A stretch of 51,738 nt of DNA from Streptococcus halichoeri (lineage in GTDB: Bacteria > Bacillota > Bacilli > Lactobacillales > Streptococcaceae): contig NZ_WLZU01000014.1 in NCBI RefSeq assembly GCF_009870755.1, forward strand, positions 1-51,738, given 5' to 3'. This document shows positions 8,640-15,179 of this stretch, piece by piece. Made by a program: the position numbers and the translations under genes. The notes under the pieces are model-generated. The model saw nothing but the letters and a program-made list of their open reading frames with translations, was not told the origin of the DNA and ran no database searches. Each line of letters begins with the position of its first letter. Positions within the stretch are counted from its first letter, which is position 1.

Positions 8640-8717
8640 GCTTTAGCCAGCTGGAGCGAGCCAGCAGGAGGCATCAGCCTGATGCTCAGCTTGGCCTTTT
8701 GCCATTTTTGCTAAAGC
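8640..8717 (+). promoter_or_regulatory. Structured 5' leader upstream of the TM2 gene
   Basis: Three nested stems can be drawn. The outer stem pairs GCTTTAGC (8640-8647) with GCTAAAGC (8710-8717). Inside are GCTGG/CCAGC (8650-8654 with 8661-8665) and GCATCAG/CTGATGC (8671-8677 with 8679-8685). Together they form a compact multi-branch fold in the leader. I recognise no known riboswitch class. Confidence 0.4.
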
Positions 8718-8785
8718 TATCCAAAAACAGTCGATAGTAAGTAGACAAGATTTTGCACTTAGTGTTCATTAAGGAGGAAATACCG

Positions 8786-8995
8786 ATGCCAAGAAAAGTA
8801 AACAAAGTGATTTATATTCTATTAGCCTTTTTCTTAGGTGGACTTGGTGTCCATAAATTTTATGCCGGACAAACAGGTCGAGGCATCCTATACCTGATCT
8901 TTAGCTGGACCTTCATTCCTCACTTTTTGGCTCTTATCAGTGCTATTTTGGCTCTCTTTAAGCCAGCTGATAGAGAAGGGAACTTCTATATTTAG
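8786..8995 (+). CDS. TM2 domain membrane protein
   Basis: A 69-residue membrane protein. A short basic N-terminus is followed by two hydrophobic segments (about 8-25 and 36-56) flanking a conserved Gly/His/Tyr stretch, LGGLGVHKFYAGQTGRGILY. This is the TM2 signature. The function of bacterial TM2 proteins is not settled. An in-frame upstream codon would add 11 residues, but AAGGAGGAAA at 8771-8780 clearly points to the ATG at 8786. The gene has its own extended -10 promoter and a long structured leader. The next gene rightwards belongs to a prophage relic, so the TM2 gene is probably monocistronic. Confidence 0.92.
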   Translation: MPRKVNKVIYILLAFFLGGLGVHKFYAGQTGRGILYLIFSWTFIPHFLALISAILALFKPADREGNFYI

Positions 8996-9064
8996 CAGCC
9001 TAAGCGGAGTTGATTTGATGGTGCAAGGCAGCACTTAAGCCCACAGGCTCCTAAGCTCATAATA

Positions 9065-9110
9065 TTTAGAAAGATTACAGGAAACATAATGGCAAAATTT
9101 GGCTTTTTAT
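9065..9110 (+). repeat. Left attachment repeat (attL) of prophage relic, native start of the DUF3013 gene
   Basis: TTTAGAAAGATTA (9065-9077) and, 11 bases later, a 22-base segment starting ATGGCAAAATTTGG (9089-9110) recur exactly at 11016-11028 and 11041-11062. The left copy has a better ribosome site (ACAGGAAA) than the right. This suggests it carries the original upstream region of the DUF3013 gene, now separated from its body. Confidence 0.85.
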
Positions 9111-9196
9111 GTATTGACGAAATGGCGCTTTTGTCAATAAAGGAAATGTTAGAAAAGAATGTAAGATATGGTAAAAATTACGGCAAACGGGAGTGA
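9089..9196 (+). CDS. Short attL fusion ORF (first 7 codons of DUF3013 gene plus element sequence)
   Basis: The native DUF3013 start (MAKFGFL) continues into element sequence for 28 more codons and stops at 9194-9196, giving 35 residues with no recognisable domain. It keeps the original AGGAA ribosome site and overlaps the start of the KilA-N gene by 29 bases. If translated, it would couple translation of the KilA-N gene to the host signals. It is a by-product of integration rather than a gene with evident function. Confidence 0.4.
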   Translation: MAKFGFLCIDEMALLSIKEMLEKNVRYGKNYGKRE

Positions 9197-9998
9197 AATT
9201 ACACTACTTACAGATAATACTGACTACATCAGTTTGACTGATATTGCTAGGTACAGCAATCCAACTGAGCCTAAAGAGGTCGTCAAAAATTGGATGAGAA
9301 ACAGAAACACAATTGAATTTCTAGGAGCATGGGAAAAGTTACACAATCCAAATTTTAAAGGGGTCGAATTCGACACCTTTAGAAATCAAGCTGGATTAAA
9401 TAGTTTTACATTGTCTCCTCAAAAATGGATTTCTTCAACAAATGCAATCGGCATTACCTCACGTTCAGGACGTGGTGGAGGTACATACGCTCATTCCGAT
9501 ATTGCTTTTGAGTTTGCTTCGTGGATTTCCCCAGAGTTCAAACTCTACATCATACAAGACTACCAAAGACTAAAGCAAGAGGAAGCTTATAAGAATCAAA
9601 TTGAGTGGAGAGCCAATCGCTACCTATCTAAACTCAATTACGGTTTTCAAACTGATGCTGTTAAAGAACACATTGTTCCAACCATCACACCAGCCCAACA
9701 ACGTTACGCTTATGCCAATGAAGCAGACCTTGTGAATGTCGCTGTCTTTGGGATGACTGCCAAGCAATTTCAAAAACAATTTCCAAATAAAGAAGGGAAT
9801 CTAAGAGATAACGCTAGTATTGAGGAACTGCTGGTTATCAATAACATCCAATTACTCAATTCTGAAATGATAAAATCTGGAATTGATAGCCCAACTCGAC
9901 TAAAAGAACTAAACCGAATAGCTAAAGAACAGTATCAAACACTTGTTAACAATAATCAAAAAGCTCTTCAAGAATTGAAAAAATTAGATAACAAATAA
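9168..9998 (+). CDS. KilA-N domain protein (phage antirepressor-like)
   Basis: A 276-residue protein. The N-terminal KilA-N DNA-binding domain (about 1-115) shows ISLTDIARY, VVKNWMRNRNTIEFLGAWE and the closing RSGRGGGTYAHSDIAFEFASWISPEFKLYI. The C-terminal part (about 125-276) is helical and Gln/Asn/Lys-rich. KilA-N proteins occur in phages and large DNA viruses, often as antirepressors or regulators, and also as solitary cargo. The gene looks complete, unlike the neighbouring integrase, so it may have been retained. No strong ribosome site precedes its ATG, and it overlaps the short ORF that starts from the host DUF3013 signals, so coupled translation is possible. Confidence 0.9.
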   Translation: MVKITANGSEITLLTDNTDYISLTDIARYSNPTEPKEVVKNWMRNRNTIEFLGAWEKLHNPNFKGVEFDTFRNQAGLNSFTLSPQKWISSTNAIGITSRSGRGGGTYAHSDIAFEFASWISPEFKLYIIQDYQRLKQEEAYKNQIEWRANRYLSKLNYGFQTDAVKEHIVPTITPAQQRYAYANEADLVNVAVFGMTAKQFQKQFPNKEGNLRDNASIEELLVINNIQLLNSEMIKSGIDSPTRLKELNRIAKEQYQTLVNNNQKALQELKKLDNK

Positions 9999-10196
9999 AA
10001 AAGCCCTGCACTCAACTTTGGTCGGCGCTACTTTAGAATTATTGGTGAAGTTGACGGAAGTTTGACATCTAAATCATGACTATCTGATACCCACGCGCCA
10101 AATTCCACTATTTTCCAATATTTCAGTAACGCCAATTACTGACTTTACCTATCTAATTCCTTTACTTGCTTGTGGGTGGTTAGAAGAGGTAAGAAT

Positions 10197-10946
10197 ATGA
10201 AAATAACAGAATACAAAAAGAAAAACGGTACAATCGTTTATCGTGCTAGTGTTTATCTTGGTGTTGACCGGGTAACAGGTAAGAAAGCTAGGACCAGTGT
10301 ATCAGGGCGAACCAAGAAAGAATTAAAGAATAATATCAAGTTAGCCAAGTATGAGTTTCAAGCGAACGGTCAGACGGCTTCAAAGAAAGTACAAGTTAAG
10401 ACTTTTAAAGATTTAACTGATATGTGGCTGATTAATTATAAAATGACCTTGAAGCCTCAAAGCTACAATAGTATGGTAAGCATGTTAAACAAGCATATCC
10501 TGCCTTATTTTGGTAAGATGACATTAGATAAAATCACCTCTAGTGATGTTCAAACGTTCATCAATGATTTATCAAAGAAGACTATTAATTATGTTAACGC
10601 TCGGTCAATCACAAACAGGATATTACAGCATGGTATCTTATTACAGTTAATTCAGTACAATCCTGCGCGTGATATTGTGTTGCCAAGGAAGTATTTTCAT
10701 ACATTCGTAAGACAAAGCGCTTTAGATAGAGTGTGTAGAGAAGCGGGTATACCTAGATTTACTTTTCATGCTTTTAGGCACACTCATGCCAGCTTCTTAT
10801 TGAATGCTGGTATCAGTTATAAAGAATTACAATACAGATTAGGTCATGCAACCCTAGCCATGACTTTGGATGTCTATTCTCACTTATCCAAGGACAAAGA
10901 AAAAGAAGCAGTTTCATTCTTTGAAAAAGCAATAAATAGTATTTAG
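10197..10946 (+). pseudogene. Phage integrase with internal deletion
   Basis: 249 residues against roughly 360-390 for intact relatives. The N-terminal arm-binding region (about 1-50) and the core-binding domain (about 65-150) are present. The frame then jumps from NPARDIVLPRK directly to YFHTFVRQSALDRVCREAGI. The segment carrying the first catalytic Arg and the beta-sheet of the catalytic domain is missing. The later boxes remain: FHAFRHTHASF, the His in YRLGHATLAM and the Tyr in DVYSHL. The deletion is in frame, so a protein may be made, but it should be unable to catalyse recombination. I chose the ATG at 10197 over an upstream in-frame codon because AGAGGT precedes it. It lies next to attR as expected. 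Confidence 0.88.
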
Positions 10947-11015
10947 TACACAAAAAGGGACACAAAACATTTTTAAGTAAACGAATGAGGTCTTACAAAA
11001 CCTTATATATCAGCG

Positions 11016-11062
11016 TTTAGAAAGATTAGGTATAAAAAAGATGGCAAAATTTGGCTTTTTAT
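11016..11062 (+). repeat. Right attachment repeat (attR) of prophage relic
   Basis: Copy of the left repeat: TTTAGAAAGATTA at 11016-11028 and, after 12 bases, the 22-base segment at 11041-11062 that begins the intact DUF3013 gene. The bases between the two blocks differ from the left copy, and the ribosome site is weaker here. Confidence 0.85.
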
Positions 11063-11511
11063 CAGTATTAGAAGAAGAGATGGACAAGTATTTTCACTAT
11101 GATTATGCTATGGATTGGGATAAGAAAAATCATGCGGTTGAGCTGACTTTTATTTTAGAAGACCAAAATAAAGAAGCTATCCAAACCATTGACGACAGTG
11201 GAGAAGTGACCCAAGACGACATTGTCTTTGAGGACTACGTGCTCTTTTACAACCCTGCCAAGTCTCAATTTGATGCAGCAGATTATTTGGTTACCATTCC
11301 TTTTGACGTTAAAAAGGGCTTCTCTCGTGAATTCTTAGCTTACTTTGCACAATTTCTCAACGATGTTGCTATTGAAGGGCACAGCGATTTAATGGATTTC
11401 TTAGCTGATGACAGCAAGGTTGATTTTGCTTTAGAATGGAACGCGCAAGCTTTTGAAGAAGGCCGAGCAGAGTTGAAAGAGACAGAATGTTACCCTTATC
11501 CGAGGTACTAA
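11041..11511 (+). CDS. DUF3013 family protein
   Basis: A 156-residue acidic cytoplasmic protein matching the streptococcal and lactococcal DUF3013 family, with AMDWDKKNHAVELTF near the start and a C-terminal ending in CYPYPRY. The function is unknown. Its first seven codons lie in the attR copy of a prophage relic, so the coding region is intact. The upstream region is now phage-derived and has only a weak ribosome site. The ASCH gene begins two bases after its stop codon, so the two are likely translated together. In the ancestral arrangement this gene would have followed the TM2 gene directly. Confidence 0.9.
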   Translation: MAKFGFLSVLEEEMDKYFHYDYAMDWDKKNHAVELTFILEDQNKEAIQTIDDSGEVTQDDIVFEDYVLFYNPAKSQFDAADYLVTIPFDVKKGFSREFLAYFAQFLNDVAIEGHSDLMDFLADDSKVDFALEWNAQAFEEGRAELKETECYPYPRY

Positions 11512-11512
11512 G

Positions 11513-11857
11513 ATGATACATGAGATGATGCTAAGCCCTAAACCTTTTGAGATGATTGCCTCAGGTACAAAGACGATTGAATTGCGTCTGAATGACGAGA
11601 AGCGGCAAAAGGTCCAAGTTGATGATACCATCGTATTTGTTAGAACAGATGATAGTAGTCAGATGTTGTGGACAAAGGTGGTTGAGCTTCATTATTTTGA
11701 CGACTTCGCTCAGCTTTATCAGTCGTTACCCTTAGATAATTGTGGCTATCGGAAAGAAGAACTGGAGAAGGCTCGTCCAGAAGACATGGAATGCTATTAT
11801 AGTCAGGAACAGCAAGCCCAGTATGGGGTAGTCGGTATTGAGTTATCACTGCTGTAG
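11513..11857 (+). CDS. ASCH domain protein
   Basis: A 114-residue ASCH-fold protein. The N-terminal MLSPKPFEMIASGTKTIELR, with the GTKTIE(L)R motif, is the classic ASCH signature, followed by the beta-rich DTIVFVR and a C-terminal strand YGVVGIEL. ASCH domains resemble PUA domains and are thought to bind RNA or modified nucleosides. Some are amidohydrolases acting on N4-acetylcytidine. The substrate here is not evident. It starts two bases after the DUF3013 stop, and its ribosome site (GAGG) is inside that gene. It is followed 11 bases later by the Nudix gene, suggesting a three-gene operon. Confidence 0.9.
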   Translation: MIHEMMLSPKPFEMIASGTKTIELRLNDEKRQKVQVDDTIVFVRTDDSSQMLWTKVVELHYFDDFAQLYQSLPLDNCGYRKEELEKARPEDMECYYSQEQQAQYGVVGIELSLL

Positions 11858-11868
11858 AGGAGACGGAT

Positions 11869-12303
11869 ATGACATCATCGACACAGGCATGCGTTTTTTC
11901 CGGAGTGAAAATTGCTTTAATGCAAGACCAACACCTTGTGACCATTTTAAGAGATAATAAGCCTACCATCCCTTTTCCTGACACCTGGGATTTGCCTGGT
12001 GGGGGCCGAGAAGGTTTAGAAACACCGTTTGAATGTGTGCAACGTGAAGTGATGGAAGAACTAGGAATTGCGATTTCACAAGATATGGTCGTCTGGGAAA
12101 AAGCTTATCAAGGGGTTACGAATCCGGAGATTTACTCTATTTTCATAGTGTTCATGATTAGTAAGGATCTTGTTAAAGCCATTCATTTTGGAGATGAAGG
12201 TCAGACTTACAAGTGGGTGCCGGTGAAGGATTTTTTAGCGGGTAAGAAGGCTGCGCCTCAATTACAAGAACACTTGGCAGCTTACCTAGATGAGCAAAAG
12301 TGA
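11869..12303 (+). CDS. Nudix hydrolase
   Basis: A 144-residue Nudix protein. The Nudix box GX5EX7REVXEELGX is complete: it starts at GGGREGLETPF near residue 44 and ends in REVMEELGI. The conserved Glu residues for metal binding are present. The enzyme would hydrolyse a nucleoside diphosphate linked to another moiety; the substrate cannot be read from the sequence. AGAGGAGACGGAT precedes the ATG. It follows the ASCH gene by 11 bases. A gap of about 100 bases with a short inverted repeat (GTTAAAATTAAC) separates it from prmA. Confidence 0.93.
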   Translation: MTSSTQACVFSGVKIALMQDQHLVTILRDNKPTIPFPDTWDLPGGGREGLETPFECVQREVMEELGIAISQDMVVWEKAYQGVTNPEIYSIFIVFMISKDLVKAIHFGDEGQTYKWVPVKDFLAGKKAAPQLQEHLAAYLDEQK

Positions 12304-12404
12304 CTAGTGAGACGAGTGTCGGTATTTCAGTGTTTAAGGATTGTTAAAATTAACAAAAGTATCAGAGACTTAGAGGAATTGTTAAAAGGAGAAAGGACAT
12401 AACT

Positions 12405-13358
12405 ATGGAAACATGGCAAGAAGTGACGGTTCATGTGCATCGTGATGCGCATGAAGCAACTTCTAATATTTTAATTGAGGCAGGTAGTCAAGGCGTAGCC
12501 ATTGCTGATAGTGCAGACTATATTGGTCAGGAAGATCGCTTTGGGGAATTGTACCCAGATATAGAGCAGTCAGAAGTAGTAGCGGTAACGGGTTATTTCC
12601 CAGATACCATGAATCTGACAGAGGTCCAAGCAAGCATTCAAGCAGGGCTACAAAGGCTCATGCATTCAGGTTTAGAAGTGGGGCCAGCCACTATTGAAAG
12701 CCATCAATTAGTAGAAGAAGACTGGGCTGAAAATTGGAAAAAATATTATGCGCCAGCTCGCATCACTCATGATGTGACCATTGTGCCCTTGTGGACTGAC
12801 TACGCAGCCCAGCCACAAGAAAAAGTGATCAAGCTGGATCCGGGTATGGCCTTTGGCACAGGCACGCATCCCACAACCAAGATGAGCCTCTTTGCCCTGG
12901 AACAAGTTCTTCGCGGTGGTGAAACGGTCATTGACGTGGGCACAGGTTCTGGTGTCCTCTCCATTGCTAGTAGCCTCCTTGGCGCCAAAGCCATCTACGC
13001 TTATGATTTAGATGATGTGGCGGTGCGCGTGGCTCAGTCAAATATTGATTTGAACCCGGGTGGCGAAAAGATTCATGTGGCCACTGGCGACTTGCTCAAA
13101 GGCTGCGACCAAAAAGCAGACGTGATTGTCGCTAATATCTTGGCAGATATTTTGGTACAGCTAACTGATGATGCTTACCGCTTGGTCAAAGACGAGGGCT
13201 ATCTAATCTTATCAGGGATCATTTCAGAGAAATTAGACCTGGTATTAGAAGCTACTTTTAGCGCAGGCTTTTTCCTTGAAACCCATATGATACAAGGCGA
13301 GTGGAACGCCCTTGTCTTTAAAAAAACAGATGACATATCAGGAGTAATCGGCGGCTAA
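12405..13358 (+). CDS. prmA: Ribosomal protein L11 methyltransferase
   Basis: A 317-residue SAM-dependent methyltransferase that trimethylates ribosomal protein L11. The N-terminal substrate-recognition part starts with [17 protein letters not shown]. The Rossmann part has the SAM motif [13 protein letters not shown], the preceding [15 protein letters not shown] signature of PrmA, and the post-motif VANILADIL. Its length is normal. The ATG has AAGGAGAAAGG upstream. Its stop codon overlaps the start of rsmE (TAATG), a common streptococcal pair, so the two are translationally coupled. Confidence 0.97.
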   Translation: METWQEVTVHVHRDAHEATSNILIEAGSQGVAIADSADYIGQEDRFGELYPDIEQSEVVAVTGYFPDTMNLTEVQASIQAGLQRLMHSGLEVGPATIESHQLVEEDWAENWKKYYAPARITHDVTIVPLWTDYAAQPQEKVIKLDPGMAFGTGTHPTTKMSLFALEQVLRGGETVIDVGTGSGVLSIASSLLGAKAIYAYDLDDVAVRVAQSNIDLNPGGEKIHVATGDLLKGCDQKADVIVANILADILVQLTDDAYRLVKDEGYLILSGIISEKLDLVLEATFSAGFFLETHMIQGEWNALVFKKTDDISGVIGG

Positions 13359-14101
13359 TGCAACAGTATTTTATCAATAGCCCAGCAGTAACAGAGCTGA
13401 CTATTAGCGACAAAGCGACCATTAAGCACATGTTTCACGTCATGCGCTTGAGCGAGGGAGACCAGGTGATCATCGTGTTTACTGACCACCAAAAATACTT
13501 GGCCCAGGTCACAGACAGTCAAGCTTACACCCTAGCAATCCTTGAGACTCTGACAGACAGCGTTGAGTTACCAGTTGAGGTCACCATTGCCTCGGGTTTC
13601 CCTAAGGGTGACAAGCTGGATTTGATCACCCAAAAGGTTACCGAGCTTGGCGCCCATGCTATTTGGGCTTTTCCTGCAGACTGGTCAGTGGTCAAGTGGG
13701 ACAGCAAGAAACTCACCAAAAAAGAAGAGAAATTGGTTAAGATCGCCTTGGGAGCGGCCGAGCAAAGCAAGCGCAACCGGCTGCCAGCTGTCCGCTTATT
13801 CCCTCGTCAGGCTGATTTTTTAGCGCAGCTATCTGACTTTGACTCTATCTTGGTAGCCTACGAAGAAGCGGCTAAAAGAGGTGAGCAAGCAGCCTTAGCG
13901 CGAGCCTTTTCCCAAATCAAACCGGGTCAAAAGTTGCTCCTTATCTTTGGGCCAGAAGGGGGGCTTTCACCCCAAGAGGTCACTCAGCTAGAGGCGGCCG
14001 GTGCACAGCTAGTGGGTCTAGGCCCACGGATTATGCGGACAGAAACAGCGCCGCTCTATGCCTTAAGCGCCCTTAGTTATGCCCTTGAGCTACAAGGCTG
14101 A
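13358..14101 (+). CDS. rsmE: 16S rRNA (uracil-1498-N3) methyltransferase
   Basis: A 247-residue SPOUT-class methyltransferase that modifies U1498 of 16S rRNA. An N-terminal PUA-like part (HMFHVMRLSEGDQV) precedes the knotted C-terminal domain with IFGPEGGLSPQEV and GLGPRIMRTETAPLYALSAL, which are diagnostic of RsmE. The length is typical. The start codon overlaps the prmA stop. No further gene follows for 495 bases, and a terminator-like hairpin lies near 14.3 kb. Confidence 0.97.
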   Translation: MQQYFINSPAVTELTISDKATIKHMFHVMRLSEGDQVIIVFTDHQKYLAQVTDSQAYTLAILETLTDSVELPVEVTIASGFPKGDKLDLITQKVTELGAHAIWAFPADWSVVKWDSKKLTKKEEKLVKIALGAAEQSKRNRLPAVRLFPRQADFLAQLSDFDSILVAYEEAAKRGEQAALARAFSQIKPGQKLLLIFGPEGGLSPQEVTQLEAAGAQLVGLGPRIMRTETAPLYALSALSYALELQG

Positions 14102-14305
14102 GGCTTTGTTAAAAGCCAAGCATTGATAGCTGGCAAACCAGGTGCCTGAGAAAGATTGAGCAAGCAAGGTTGACTTGCGCAGTGCAATTATGCTTTCTTG
14201 CCAGTTTGCTCATCAGTAGGCTCGAAGCTAGACTTCTTAGATCAGCTGACAGGCCCGCGCCTTCTGCCCGGCTAGAACTCTAAACAGCGCATAGGCAGAT
14301 TTTGC

Positions 14306-14335
14306 CCGCCGTTACCGTCCAGGTGGCGGTTTTTC
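14306..14335 (+). terminator. Terminator-like hairpin downstream of rsmE
   Basis: CCGCC (14306-14310) pairs with GGCGG (14325-14329), followed by TTTTTC. It is about 200 bases after the rsmE stop. Confidence 0.5.
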
Positions 14336-14534
14336 TTGTTGGGATAAGTTTTCTATGAAGTTCAATTGGCTTTGGGCAGGAGTCTTTAGCAGCAAATACT
14401 TTTTATTTAAGTCTTGCTTTAGCCGGGTACAGCTTTTTTTGCTGAACACTAAAGCAGCGCCCCACTTATCTTTTTACCGTTTAAGACTTTTTAGGAGCAT
14501 TTCAGGAAAAAGCAGTCGCTTCCTTCGATTTGCA

Positions 14535-14566
14535 TGCTATACTGGCACTCTGACGTACTGTCAGAG
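14535..14566 (+). promoter_or_regulatory. Promoter and +1 hairpin of the double-glycine peptide gene
   Basis: Extended -10 TGCTATACT at 14535-14543. A perfect 7-base inverted repeat CTCTGAC (14548-14554) and GTCAGAG (14560-14566) begins about where transcription should start. It could be an operator or a 5'-end RNA hairpin. Confidence 0.5.
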
Positions 14567-14596
14567 CTGAAAATGATACTAGAGGAGATTGTTAAC

Positions 14597-14815
14597 ATGC
14601 ATACAAAAATGGACCAGTTTGAGCTTTTAGATCCTATCGCCCTGTCACATGTGGCAGGAGGGGCAGACGAGTCTAAGTACTGCAGTCAGCCAGGCAAGCT
14701 GGCATATGTTAGAAATTGGCCTTTATATCATAGTGAGATTGTGCCAGACTCTATGCGTATAGTTCAGGTAAATACTTGTCTGGTTCATCAATCATCAGTA
14801 GCTTCAAGCCGCTAG
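14597..14815 (+). CDS. Orphan double-glycine leader peptide (bacteriocin- or signal-like)
   Basis: A 72-residue precursor. The N-terminal MDQFELLDPIALSHVAGG (5-22) has the hydrophobic spacing and terminal Gly-Gly of leaders cut by peptidase-containing ABC exporters. The predicted mature part is 50 residues with two cysteines (29 and 59), begins ADESKYCSQPGK and is not clearly hydrophobic or cationic like classic class II bacteriocins. The ATG at 14597 has AGAGGAGATT upstream; an earlier in-frame codon would put extra residues before a good ribosome site. No exporter, immunity gene or partner peptide is adjacent. It could be a bacteriocin, a peptide signal or a remnant. The leader call is firm; the function is open. 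Confidence 0.75.
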   Translation: MHTKMDQFELLDPIALSHVAGGADESKYCSQPGKLAYVRNWPLYHSEIVPDSMRIVQVNTCLVHQSSVASSR

Positions 14816-15040
14816 GTGCGAGAAGGCTTTGTACTTGGTGCAGCGCCATTTGTTACACAAGGAGCAAGAGCTAGGCTGTTAAGGCCAACGACAGTTACCA
14901 AAGCCTCAATACAGTTATCAAAAGCTTGCCCAAAAGACTTGGAGCTGACTTATTTTGCTGTTTGCTTCCTAGCAGAACCAATTGACAGATAAGCGACTAA
15001 ACGATAGCAAGGAGATGCTCAGAAAAGTCACAGAAAGGTT
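14816..15040. other. Non-coding gap upstream of the EIICBA promoter
   Basis: No gene, clear terminator or immunity-type ORF is seen directly after the double-glycine peptide gene. The right end leads into the PTS promoter region. Confidence 0.5.
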
Positions 15041-15107
15041 TAAGAAAACGCTTTACAAATCGTGGCCAGGCAGGTATAATAAAAACACATAACGCAAACG
15101 CTTGCGT
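15041..15107 (+). promoter_or_regulatory. EIICBA promoter with two LacI/CcpA-type operators
   Basis: TTTACA (15052-15057), a 17-base spacer and TATAAT (15075-15080) form a near-ideal promoter. A cre-like site TAAGAAAACGCTTTA (15041-15055) overlaps the -35. A second palindrome, ACGCAAACGCTTGCGT (15092-15107), has perfect 6-base arms and covers the predicted start. Both have the central CG of LacI-family operators, so CcpA and/or another LacI-type repressor should control the gene. No such regulator gene is nearby. Confidence 0.75.
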
Positions 15108-15179
15108 AAAACGATTACATACTTGTCGCTCAGAGCTTTTATAGCTGCTTGTAGCGCCTCGTTTTAAAGGAGAGGTCGA

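Larger units (their letters stand above)
9111..11040 (+). mobile_element. Decayed prophage or small integrative element
   Basis: About 1.9 kb between two identical copies of the 5' end of the DUF3013 gene. It holds only a KilA-N protein gene and an integrase gene that has lost its middle. The integrase is next to the right repeat, as in intact prophages. The rest of the phage genome has been deleted. The element inserted at codon 7 or so of DUF3013 and rebuilt that gene at its right end. Confidence 0.85.
14102..14596. other. Non-coding gap between rsmE and the double-glycine peptide gene
   Basis: It holds a terminator-like hairpin at 14306-14335 and, at its right end, the promoter and +1 hairpin of the peptide gene. 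A 71-codon frame at 14355 has no good ribosome site and no recognisable features and is not accepted as a gene. Confidence 0.6.

Noticed and set aside
14355..14570. 71-codon plus-strand frame upstream of the double-glycine peptide gene
   Set aside because: No good ribosome site, odd composition rich in Phe, Ser and Arg, and it runs through the peptide promoter.
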